A DNA stretch of 64,000 nt from Eubacteriaceae bacterium (GTDB lineage Bacteria; Bacillota; Clostridia; Lachnospirales; Lachnospiraceae): positions 1-64,000 of the forward strand of contig CAJTCR010000016.1 in the NCBI GenBank assembly GCA_910574915.1, in the 5' to 3' direction. Below, piece by piece: positions 16,857-25,994 of this stretch. The translations under genes and the position numbers were made by a program. The notes under the pieces are model-generated. The model worked only from the letters and a program-made list of their open reading frames with translations. It did no database searches and was not told where the DNA came from. Within the stretch, counting starts at the first letter, position 1. Each line of letters begins with the position of its first letter.

Positions 16857-18142
16857 TTATAAGAGCTTTAACACACTTTCATTCGCCAGATTCGCCTGCG
16901 CCATAATAGCAAGATTTGCCTGTTCCAAGATTTTATCGCGGGAAAATGCCACCATCTCCTCAGCGATATCCGCATCTGTCAGCAGGCTTTCCGATGCGGA
17001 TATGTTCTCTCCGGTAATGGCATTTGCCTCATACAGATGTTCCAGCGCATTCTGATAATTTGTTCGTTCCCGCTGCCGCCGACCCGATATGCCTTTTTCT
17101 CAAAAGCATCATAATCATCATTCGGGTTGACCGCAGGATCAATGACCAGCATAATCGCGTCCCTGCCGCCCAGCGCCTGCCCGCCCAAAGGATTGCCTCT
17201 GCCGTCCTTAATGCCGTTTCCGTCAAATGACTGTATCGAAAGAAATACATGTCCGCTGCCATCCTGCATCAAAAACGCATTATTGGCATTGTTGTCTGTG
17301 CCGCTGCATTGAAACTTATACGTCCATGCAACGTTTCCATCTGCATCCAGCTTTGCCAGAAGAGGACTCCCGCCGCTTTTTCCCACAGCCAGATATCCGC
17401 CGTCTGCCAAAGCAGTGATCGAAGTAAAGTTTTCCGATGCGGAACTGCCCACCTTTGTTGTCCATAAAACCTCACCGTCCGCCCCGACCTTGGTGACCCA
17501 TCCGCTTCGCGTTCCCGGTGTCCCGCCGGCGCCGGCAAGATCCTGGTCACTGCTGGACGTGTTTCCACAAAAAACAATCGTGCCGTCAGGGTTGCAGACG
17601 GCACTATAGAGAGTATCATCCAAAGAACCGCCATAAGTCACACGGTTAGAAAGCGCGTCAGAAATGGTGTCGTCTACCACAGGTCCCGTGCCGCCGCTGC
17701 CGCCTATGATACCTCCTCCTATCGTATCTCCACAGAGCATATAATGCTCGTTGAAAGAGGTGCCATATGCGACTCTGTTTATTTCCACAGAAAGGGCATC
17801 TATCTCACGCTGGATCGAGCTGCGTTCGAACTGTGTATTTGTATCATTCGCTGCCTGCACAGACAGCTCGCGAATCCGCTGGAGGATATCGTGCACTTCC
17901 TGCATTCCGCCTTCGCCGACTTTTACAAAATTAATGCCGTCCTGGATATTTTCATTTGCCTGCGCCAAGCCCCGGATCTGCGCGCGCATTTTCTGTGAAA
18001 CCGAAAGCCCTGCCGCGTCGTCTGCCGCACGGTTAATGCGAAAGCCGCTGGCAAGCCGTTCGGATGTCTTTGCTTTTCGAGAAGTAATAAGCTTTGATTT
18101 TCCGAACGCTCCCATACTTGCTAGATTATGTTGAATGATCAT
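16857..18142 (-). pseudogene. Flagellin with beta-propeller-like insert, frameshifted
   Basis: From the ATG at 18142 (AAAGGAG upstream) residues 1-140 are a normal flagellin D0/D1 start (MIIQHNLASMGAFG; GFRINRAADDAAGLSVSQKM). Residues about 165-365 are a run of roughly 50-residue propeller-like repeats (WVTKVGADGEVLW, ADGGYLAVG, AKLDADGNVAWTY, GGSGNE). The frame then shifts at about 17075 and ends at 16979. The flagellin C-terminus (NYQNALEHLYEAN, SESLLTDADIAEEM, LANESVLKLL) continues in another frame to a TAA at 16857. As written no full filament subunit can be made. No other flagellar gene is in view. Confidence 0.85.
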
Positions 18143-18187
18143 GTCATTTGCTCCTTTTTAAATGGCTTTGGTTATTTTTTTACAGAT

Positions 18188-18257
18188 TGGCATCCCCTGG
18201 CTGCTCTTCGTAAGTGTTGCGAAAATAAGCCTGATGTGGTTGGTTTTGTTCGCTGTA
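18188..18257 (+). repeat. Right-end remnant of the structured repeat
   Basis: Begins with arm-like GGCATCCCCTGGCTG, then the 3' flank hairpin TTCGTAA-N3-TTGCGAA, and ends in GTTCGCTGTA, the right terminal sequence. Core and left arm are absent. It lies about 45 bp upstream of the flagellin start. The gene-free region 18143-19422 consists mainly of this remnant, copies E and F, a deletion derivative and the guaB promoter. Confidence 0.6.
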
Positions 18258-18411
18258 GTATTTTTTTATTATATCAAAAAACAACGGGAAATCAATAAAT
18301 TGCCATAAATAATTTGAATATTTGCTTACCCTGCCTGTGCTGCCGCCTCCGTGCGCACGGCGATATTTTCGGCAGCGGCACAAAGGTTAGCTCCGCCGTC
18401 CCGGATTTCCT

Positions 18412-18744
18412 AGAGCGAACAAATTTGGATTGGTTTGGTATATTTTTACAGGAAGGGACGCCGGGAGCGGGGATTGGCACACCCTGGCTGCGTCCGTTCC
18501 AGAATGCTAAGAAGCTCTAAGCATTCTGCTGGTATGCTGTGGCTATGGACGGTCGCGCCACCTAGTTCGCTGCCCGCTGGCAGCTAAAGGTGCCGCTTGG
18601 CTGCGCCCCTGGTTATTTTGCAGAATACTAAGAGCTTCTAATCATTCTTCCAAAGCCGCAGCCAGGGTGTGCCAATCCCCGCTCCCGGCTGCTCTTCGTA
18701 AGTGCTACTAAAACAAGCCCGATATGGTTTGAAAAGTTCGCTCT
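18412..18744 (+). mobile_element. Complete non-autonomous element carrying copy E
   Basis: 333 bp bounded by AGAGCGAAC (18412-18420) and its exact complement GTTCGCTCT (18736-18744). It holds, in order, a T-rich left flank, the structured core, a 3' flank with a degenerate small hairpin, and the right end. No transposase or other gene lies within. This resembles a miniature inverted-repeat element, but clear target duplications are not visible. Confidence 0.6.
18460..18689 (+). repeat. Large structured inverted repeat, copy E
   Basis: The outer arms 18460-18492 and 18657-18689 are perfect 33-bp complements with their own sequence (for example TTGGCACACCC where copy A has TTGGCATGTCC). Inner arms pair imperfectly. 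The apical hairpin GCTGCC-CGCT-GGCAGC is perfect. The core reads GGCTATGGACGG in place of the GGCTGTGTCCGG of the other copies. Confidence 0.87.
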
Positions 18745-18749
18745 CGTAC

Positions 18750-18863
18750 TACAGCGAACTAATTTGGATTGGTTTGGTAAATTTTTATAGGAAGAGACGC
18801 TGGGAAAAAGGATGCTTTTCGTAAATGCTACGAAACAAGATCAATATGGTTTGGTTTGTCTAC
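18750..18863 (+). repeat. Core-less deletion derivative of the element
   Basis: Starts with the terminal sequence TACAGCGAAC and the same T-rich left flank as element E, then GACGCTGGGAAAAAGGATG. It jumps directly to the 3' flank hairpin TTCGTAA-ATG-CTACGAA and a degraded right end near GTTTGTCTA. Both arms and the core are lost. Confidence 0.55.
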
Positions 18864-19021
18864 CATGAACAAAATCAACCATATAATATAACAGATTCTA
18901 GGTTGTTTTACATGGAGAACCTGTACAAAATAGTTCCTTGGAAAACGCAAATCAGATAAAATTCACTCTAGTACAGCGAACAAACCATAGCGGGCTCGTT
19001 TGGCAGCACTTGCGAAGAACA

Positions 19022-19258
19022 GCCGGGAGAGAGGATGCGTACACTCTGGCGGCGGCTTTGGAAGAATGTTTAGAATTGCTTGGTATTCTGCAAAACAACC
19101 AGGGGCGCAGCCAAGCGGCACCGATAGCTTTCGGCGGACAGCCGGAAGCGGACAAGGTGCCGCGACCGGACACAGCCAGGGCGTAGCAGCAGGATACCTA
19201 GCAATTCTTAACATTCTGGAACGGACGCCGCCAGAGTGTACGCATCTTCTCTCCTGGC
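19022..19258 (-). repeat. Large structured inverted repeat, copy F
   Basis: The outer arms 19022-19054 and 19226-19258 pair at 31 of 33 positions, with both exceptions able to form G-U pairs. The core helix is GCGGCACC/GGTGCCGC, a C-G to G-C swap relative to copies B and D with pairing kept. The right-end sequence TACAGCGAAC lies at 18972-18981. The opposite flank is diverged and runs into the guaB promoter region. Confidence 0.85.
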
Positions 19259-19328
19259 GTCCCTTCCTATAAAATAGCAACACACATTTAAAAAAGATAA
19301 AAATGTTCCAAAAATTCCAATGTCTCCA

Positions 19329-20877
<1,549 letters not shown>

Positions 20878-20888
20878 TTTTATATTTT

Positions 20889-20922
20889 ACAGGCAGATGC
20901 ATCGTTCCTCTGCCTGTTTTTT
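20889..20922 (+). terminator. Terminator of guaB
   Basis: ACAGGCAGA, an 11-nt loop, TCTGCCTGT and TTTTTTA, 11 bp after the stop codon. Confidence 0.85.
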
Positions 20923-20987
20923 ATGTAAATTTCTTTATTCTTGTAAAAAATGCATAAATTCTTTGTAATATTTTGGTAAAAAATCAG

Positions 20988-21016
20988 TTGCATTGACAGC
21001 GCAGATTCGTTATACT
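20988..21016 (+). promoter_or_regulatory. Promoter of the secreted Ig-like protein gene
   Basis: TTGCAT (20988-20993), 17 bp, TATACT (21011-21016), 46 bp before the ATG. Confidence 0.65.
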
Positions 21017-21061
21017 GTGATTACATACAAAAGAATGATGGATCGATAGAAAGGAGAACTT

Positions 21062-22069
21062 ATGAAACATTGTATCCAAAAAACAACCTGCTTCCTGTTC
21101 GCGTTTGCGCTGCTGTTAGGCACCATTTTTTTAACGCCGGTATCGGTAAATGCCGCGTTGAAAAACATTGTAAAGCCGCAGTCATGGGAAGTGGCAAACG
21201 GTGGTGAACCGGTGGTTAAAGATATGACGCTTCCGGCGCCTTCCGACGAAGTGTATCTGCTGATTGGTACCAATGCACCTGCCGCATGTACCATTATGAT
21301 TTTTAACAGTGAAGACATGGAAGTAGATTCTCTCCAGATTACGGAAACAGACGCTTCCTGGGCAGAAAGCGAAAACGGTATTTTTATAAACGGCTACTCA
21401 GGCAGCTTTGCAGCCGGAGATTATCATATCGCGCTTACCTTTGAAAAAGCAACTGCTTATCAGTTTTCCGTCGTTGCAGAAATACCAGAAGCAGTAATCA
21501 GCAATACCACGCTGACACTCACTGCCGGCTTTACCAAAACCTTAAGCGTCAAAGACAATACCGGCTCCGTAAAATGGAAATCCAGCAAGCCAGCAATCGC
21601 CTCTGTAGACAGCAAAGGGACCGTTACCGCAAAAAAAGCTGGAAAATCTACAATTACAGCTACCGTAGACGGCAAACAGCTCAAATGCACCGTTACGGTA
21701 AAAACTAACAAATATACGGCATCCAAGCTGACAAACAGCGAGATCTCTTACGGAGAAGCAAGCTGGGAAGCATACAGCGCCGCTTATAACGCTAACGGCG
21801 GACTAGACATCAAGTTCCGCATGGTCAACAGCTCTGGACACTATTCCGAATATTTAAAAAACATCGTTGTAAAAGTAAAGACCGCAAAAGGCTCGACTGC
21901 CGCTGTTTATAAAAAAGCACATTTTCCACTGTATGTATCCGACCAAAGCTATAAAGATTTTAAAATCACGATTCCAAAATCCGATTTAAAAATCAAAAAA
22001 ACAATCGACCTTAGAAACGCATCGATCCAAACCGATGGAAAATATGGATATACCTATTATTCTTACTAA
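21062..22069 (+). CDS. Secreted protein with bacterial Ig-like (BIG2) domain
   Basis: 335 residues. An N-terminal signal peptide (basic start, hydrophobic core at about 10-27, cleavage likely after VNA near residue 32) is followed by a jelly-roll-like region (about 35-140). A BIG2 domain follows at about 145-220, with VKWKSSKPAIASVDSKGTV and KAGKSTITATV. A C-terminal beta-rich domain (about 225-335) resembles extracellular accessory domains. No catalytic motif, sortase signal or lipobox is visible, so it is probably released or held non-covalently at the surface. AAAGGAG precedes the ATG. It has its own promoter and terminator. Confidence 0.82.
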   Translation: MKHCIQKTTCFLFAFALLLGTIFLTPVSVNAALKNIVKPQSWEVANGGEPVVKDMTLPAPSDEVYLLIGTNAPAACTIMIFNSEDMEVDSLQITETDASWAESENGIFINGYSGSFAAGDYHIALTFEKATAYQFSVVAEIPEAVISNTTLTLTAGFTKTLSVKDNTGSVKWKSSKPAIASVDSKGTVTAKKAGKSTITATVDGKQLKCTVTVKTNKYTASKLTNSEISYGEASWEAYSAAYNANGGLDIKFRMVNSSGHYSEYLKNIVVKVKTAKGSTAAVYKKAHFPLYVSDQSYKDFKITIPKSDLKIKKTIDLRNASIQTDGKYGYTYYSY

Positions 22070-22073
22070 AACC

Positions 22074-22113
22074 AAAATCTCTTCTGCACGCTTTTGCCGC
22101 AGAAGAGATTTTT
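22074..22113. terminator. Bidirectional terminator
   Basis: AAAATCTCTTCTGC pairs with GCAGAAGAGATTTTT across an 11-nt loop. T-runs exist on both strands, so it can end both the secreted protein gene and the convergent lipoprotein gene. Confidence 0.88.
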
Positions 22114-22185
22114 ACCTGTAACCAAAATAATTCTGACTTTTCGTTTGCAGATATTTATAAATATCCCAAATAAGTTTGTAGTTAT

Positions 22186-22698
22186 TTATTTATTCTTTCC
22201 ATTATTATTTTTATCTTTGCCATTGTCTTTATTTTTATCCTGATCTGAGGCACCGTTGCCTTTTCCATCGGTACCTGCGCCGTTCGTATCCGTACCTGTA
22301 CCGTTTCCATTGGTATTATTTACGTCCGTGCCTGTATCGTTTCCATTCGTATTATTTACATCTGTACCTGCACCGTTTCCGTTGGTACCATTCACATCGG
22401 TATCATTCGTTGTATGATTTGTGTCATTGCCTGTCATATCATCCACGCCGTCTACAACATCCTGTCCGATATCTTCTGCCCCGTCAATCACGTCGTCTAC
22501 AACATTGCCGCCCTGGTCGGTGCCGTTTGTAACCGAATTCGTATTGCCGTTTCCATCGTCCGTTACACTTCCTGTACCATTTGTATGATCTGTCGCATTG
22601 TCCTGTGTCGTGCTGTTTTGTTCATCCTTTGTCGTACCGCATCCGGCAGCAACCGTCAGCGCCGCCGCTGTCAATAAGCCTAACATTAATTTTTTCAT
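22186..22698 (-). CDS. Low-complexity lipoprotein rich in Asp, Asn, Gly and Thr
   Basis: 170 residues. A type II signal peptide with lipobox VAAGC (Cys at about residue 20) predicts a membrane-anchored lipoprotein. The rest is nearly all D/N/G/T/S, with about 12-residue imperfect tandem repeats (GTDVNNTNGNG and variants, about residues 105-145) and a Lys/Asn-rich tail. It looks intrinsically disordered; Asp-rich stretches could bind divalent cations, but no family is recognised. It follows spoVAE by 89 bp and may be transcribed with the spore genes. Confidence 0.78.
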   Translation of the reverse strand: MKKLMLGLLTAAALTVAAGCGTTKDEQNSTTQDNATDHTNGTGSVTDDGNGNTNSVTNGTDQGGNVVDDVIDGAEDIGQDVVDGVDDMTGNDTNHTTNDTDVNGTNGNGAGTDVNNTNGNDTGTDVNNTNGNGTGTDTNGAGTDGKGNGASDQDKNKDNGKDKNNNGKNK

Positions 22699-22787
22699 AC
22701 GATAATCTCCTTTTTACTTATGGTATTGTCCGCTCATCCAATGACCGGATGAAACATATTGTCCCCGCTTAAAAAGCAAACTATACA

Positions 22788-23144
22788 TTATTTGCGCATC
22801 TTTGGCTGGAAAATAAGCGATGCAAGATAACCGAGCACAAGCGCGCCCGACACACCGACTGCACACGATGTAAACCCGCCCATAAAAAGCCCGATAAATC
22901 CATTCTGGTCGACTGCTTCCTTCATGCCCTTCCAAAGCAGGTTGCCAAACCCTAACAGCGGCACGCTCGCTCCGGCGCCCGCATACTCCATGATCGGCTC
23001 ATAAATACCGATCGCCCCAAGCACCGCCCCGGTACAGACAAGCGTAACCATAATCCGCCCTGGCAGCATTTTCGTTTTTTCCATTAAGATCTGGGCAAGT
23101 GCACAAATAACCCCGCCTACCCAGAATGCATTGATATAATCCAT
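22788..23144 (-). CDS. spoVAE: Stage V sporulation protein AE (SpoVAEb type)
   Basis: 118 residues, a small multi-pass membrane protein. The start MDYINAFWVGG, the AGAGASVPLLGFG loop and the C-terminal helices match the SpoVAC/SpoVAEb family, part of the spore inner-membrane channel that moves dipicolinic acid during sporulation and germination. It lies 30 bp after spoVAD. The related SpoVAC that normally precedes spoVAD is not next to it. Confidence 0.9.
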   Translation of the reverse strand: MDYINAFWVGGVICALAQILMEKTKMLPGRIMVTLVCTGAVLGAIGIYEPIMEYAGAGASVPLLGFGNLLWKGMKEAVDQNGFIGLFMGGFTSCAVGVSGALVLGYLASLIFQPKMRK

Positions 23145-23174
23145 TCTGTTTTCTCCTTTCCGCCCGCGTGTTTT

Positions 23175-24188
23175 TTAGCAGGCATGTTCTATAATTACCC
23201 CATGCGCGGTTCCAGGCACATTCTGCCCTTCGTTAAAGCTGACCTGCGAAAGCATCGCCCCGGTCGGCACAAACAAGATCCTCTGTAGCTTGCCTGACTC
23301 TACCTGCGGCAGAAAATGCGCACTCAGCGTCGTCGCCGAACAGCCGCAGCCGGAACCGCCAGACTGCGTCCCCTGCTCCTCCTTGTCAAAAATTTCGATC
23401 CCGCAGTCCATATGGACGCTGCTGATATCATACCCCTCATCCTTTACAAGCTTGCATAATATCTCCTGCCCGACATACCCAAGGTCTCCGGTAATAATCT
23501 TATCGTAATCCTTTGGCGTGCGCCCAAAGTCCTTAAAATTCTGCACAATCAGCTTCGATGCCGCAGGTGCCATCGCAGCTCCCATATTCATCGAATCCCG
23601 GATTCCATAATCCGTAATCACGCCTGTTGTAATCCCGGTAATCTTTGCTTTGCCGCCGCTTTTCCCAACGACAAACGCCCCGCTGCCAGTCACTGTCCAG
23701 GTCGCCGACAGGGGCCTTTGGTTTGCATACTCGACCGGAAAGCGAAATTGCTTCTCCGCACTGGCAAAATGGCTGGAAGTAATTGCAAGCACATGGTCTG
23801 CATACCCTGCCGCCACACACATCGCACCAAGAGACAGCGCCTCCCCGCAGGTCGAACAGGCGCCGTATAAGCCAAACAACGGAATCTCATAATTCATCAG
23901 CCCAAACGACGTCGCTATCGTCTGTCCCAGCAGGTCACCCGCAAATATATAGCGGATGTCCGCAGGCTTTAACGATGCCTTGCCCATCGCGAGTGCCGCC
24001 GCTTCCTTTTGCATGGTGCTTTCTGATTCCTCCCAGCAATCCTCTCCAAACTTATCGCTGTCACATACCATATCAAACTGCTTACCAAGCGGCCCTTCCC
24101 CCTCCTTCTTCCCGACTACGGATGCACTGCTTAAAATAAAAGGAGCCTCCGCAAACTGGAGGCTCTGACTTCCCATCTGCTGTGTCAT
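23175..24188 (-). CDS. spoVAD: Stage V sporulation protein AD
   Basis: 337 residues from the ATG at 24188, where AAGGAG lies upstream; the frame runs to 24233 without a better site. SpoVAD is a thiolase-fold protein without thiolase activity that binds dipicolinic acid at the spore inner membrane. Visible are FGLMNYEIPLFGLYGACSTCGEAL, SSHFASAEKQFRFPVEY and the C-terminal GSGCGCSA. It pairs with spoVAE. The upstream neighbour is an unrelated ATPase gene, so spoVAC is missing locally. Expression is expected in the forespore, but I did not identify a sigma-G site with confidence. Confidence 0.93.
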   Translation of the reverse strand: MTQQMGSQSLQFAEAPFILSSASVVGKKEGEGPLGKQFDMVCDSDKFGEDCWEESESTMQKEAAALAMGKASLKPADIRYIFAGDLLGQTIATSFGLMNYEIPLFGLYGACSTCGEALSLGAMCVAAGYADHVLAITSSHFASAEKQFRFPVEYANQRPLSATWTVTGSGAFVVGKSGGKAKITGITTGVITDYGIRDSMNMGAAMAPAASKLIVQNFKDFGRTPKDYDKIITGDLGYVGQEILCKLVKDEGYDISSVHMDCGIEIFDKEEQGTQSGGSGCGCSATTLSAHFLPQVESGKLQRILFVPTGAMLSQVSFNEGQNVPGTAHGVIIEHAC

Positions 24189-24322
24189 ACTGATTCTCCT
24201 TTTTTCAGACCGATTGCAGGCGGAGCTTTCCACCTGCTTTTTGTCTGTCTTCCCTCAGTATTCCCTGCAACAGATTTTTTATGTGTGATTTTTCTGAAAT
24301 TTCGCCGTTTGAAGCTAATTGT

Positions 24323-25981
24323 CTATACAACTGCCTCAATCAACACCTTATCTCCAAAAACAATACGTTTTACTCCTATTTCTTTCTTTTTATTAAAATT
24401 AAAGCTCAACATATATCCCTTTTTTAAATGATAATGCTCCAGATACTCTACAAGCTGTGCTTCCCCGCGTTCCCTGTATGCATTTCCCCGCCAGATCTTT
24501 AACTCAATCACCATTTGTTCTCCGCAGTAATCTACAATTACGTCTGTACGCTCCATATTTCTTGTCCTTGCTTCTATATAATAATTCCCTGTGCCGTTAA
24601 TGATCGGTCTTAAATACAGCAGAAAATAGCGTCTTCCATCTTCTTCCTTAAATTGGTCTGGCAAATCTCCGTATAGCTCATCAAAATGTTGTACAAACTT
24701 TTTTAGCAGTAGTTCCATATTCAAATGCCCGGCATAAACAAACTGGTTCTTATCCCGCAGCGCCGCTTTATAAAGATCTGTCTTCTGGTTCTCGGCTGTT
24801 GTTAAAAACCAATTATAAAACACAGCTTCAAAAATCTGGTTCGCAATCGCAACAACACCGTCCTCATTTTTTACAAACCCAAACATTGTAGCTGTCCAGA
24901 CCGCCGGGTCCAGCGCATTGTACGGCCATTCTTTTCCCGTAAATAATATCGAATATACAATACCTCTCAATTCTGGAAAATCATAAAGCTTATTTATCAT
25001 AGATTCAAACAGCGTATTTTTTTCTCTTAGAATGATTCTGACCGCTTCCAAAAATCCAGCATATGTCCAGGCGTCTTTTTTTTGCGGAAAGTTCCTGCTG
25101 CCGGCAACTTCTTCGTCGATCAGCTTGCACAGCCTAGACACAAGATACGGATACCCGGCTGTATGCGCATAGATCCTGTCAGACATTTCCACAATATCCA
25201 TTCCAGTCGCATAATCTTTGTCATAATCCTCCAGCATCCCGGCGATATCCTGTGGTGAAAAGCTTATATCCACTTTAAAATCTACTGAAATATTCCACGG
25301 GCTGTTCCTGCTTCCTGTTTCCAGCAGATCCCCATGCATTTCCACGCCGCCTGCTTCCAATATTGCTTGCTGTCTCACCCGCCTTTTCAGATTTCTGATA
25401 TCATAAACGCCCGCTAAAATGACAGACTGAAATGTCGGTGTCTGGTCTCTGTCAATATAATATCCCCGAATCTGTGACAAAAAATCCAAAAATACCGGAT
25501 GCCCTGCCGCCTGGTCGGTTTCATCGACAATCAATACAAGCGGCAGGTCTGCATTCGCGCAAATATCACTAAAATATTGAAACAGCTCTACCAAATCCAG
25601 CTCCTGAGGATGATCGAAGGCTGCTGCCTTTAGTAAATCCGCTGCCTGTTGCATCTTTTGCGGCATCTTATTCCCATCAGCCTGCATTTGCAAAATACGC
25701 ACAAACGCCTTTGCAAAAGCAGTGCAGAATAAATACTCACTGCGAAACTTCGCGTCGCTCATCTGCATCTGAAAATCCATGCTGACCACATAATAGGTTC
25801 CTTTCAGATATTCCTTTAACGCCCGCAGCATCGTCGTCTTTCCATACTGCCGTGCACGGTTAAATGCAAAATACGCACCTGCATCCACATATGCACGCAT
25901 CTGCTCCAGCCTGGAAGCAAGGTTTACCATATAATGAAGTTTTGGCTTACAGTCTCCTGTAACATTAAATATCCTGTTAAT
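24323..25981 (-). CDS. AAA-ATPase-like / PD-(D/E)XK-fold protein, probable ATT start
   Basis: 552 residues if started at the ATT at 25981. The N-terminus NRIFNVTGDCKPKLHYMVNL matches the usual start of this family. A P-loop-like ARQYGKTTML follows at about residue 47, with a Walker B-like LVLIVDETDQ at about 155. The C-terminal 100 residues look like a PD-(D/E)XK nuclease fold (DVIVDYCGEQMVIELKIWRG). AGGAAGGAG sits 6 nt before ATT and no ATG is suitably placed; the next ATG (25930) lacks a ribosome site. The reading frame continues to 26323 inside the alpha-galactosidase gene, but only as overlap. The family is widespread and poorly characterised; mobile or defence roles have been suggested. 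Confidence 0.78.
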   Translation of the reverse strand: MNRIFNVTGDCKPKLHYMVNLASRLEQMRAYVDAGAYFAFNRARQYGKTTMLRALKEYLKGTYYVVSMDFQMQMSDAKFRSEYLFCTAFAKAFVRILQMQADGNKMPQKMQQAADLLKAAAFDHPQELDLVELFQYFSDICANADLPLVLIVDETDQAAGHPVFLDFLSQIRGYYIDRDQTPTFQSVILAGVYDIRNLKRRVRQQAILEAGGVEMHGDLLETGSRNSPWNISVDFKVDISFSPQDIAGMLEDYDKDYATGMDIVEMSDRIYAHTAGYPYLVSRLCKLIDEEVAGSRNFPQKKDAWTYAGFLEAVRIILREKNTLFESMINKLYDFPELRGIVYSILFTGKEWPYNALDPAVWTATMFGFVKNEDGVVAIANQIFEAVFYNWFLTTAENQKTDLYKAALRDKNQFVYAGHLNMELLLKKFVQHFDELYGDLPDQFKEEDGRRYFLLYLRPIINGTGNYYIEARTRNMERTDVIVDYCGEQMVIELKIWRGNAYRERGEAQLVEYLEHYHLKKGYMLSFNFNKKKEIGVKRIVFGDKVLIEAVV

Positions 25982-25994
25982 AATATACTCCTTC

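Noticed and set aside
17029-17262. Separate small gene in the flagellin region
   Set aside because: It is an alternative frame over the shifted flagellin junction. The real C-terminal frame matches flagellin to the stop at 16857.
18143-18187. A sigma-28 flagellin promoter
   Set aside because: TAAA and GCC-like elements exist but the spacing (12 bp) and the -10 sequence do not fit. The region is also cut by a repeat remnant.
4081-19258. The repeats as an insertion sequence or CRISPR array
   Set aside because: There is no transposase frame, and units are 180-237 bp in opposite orientations without regular spacers.
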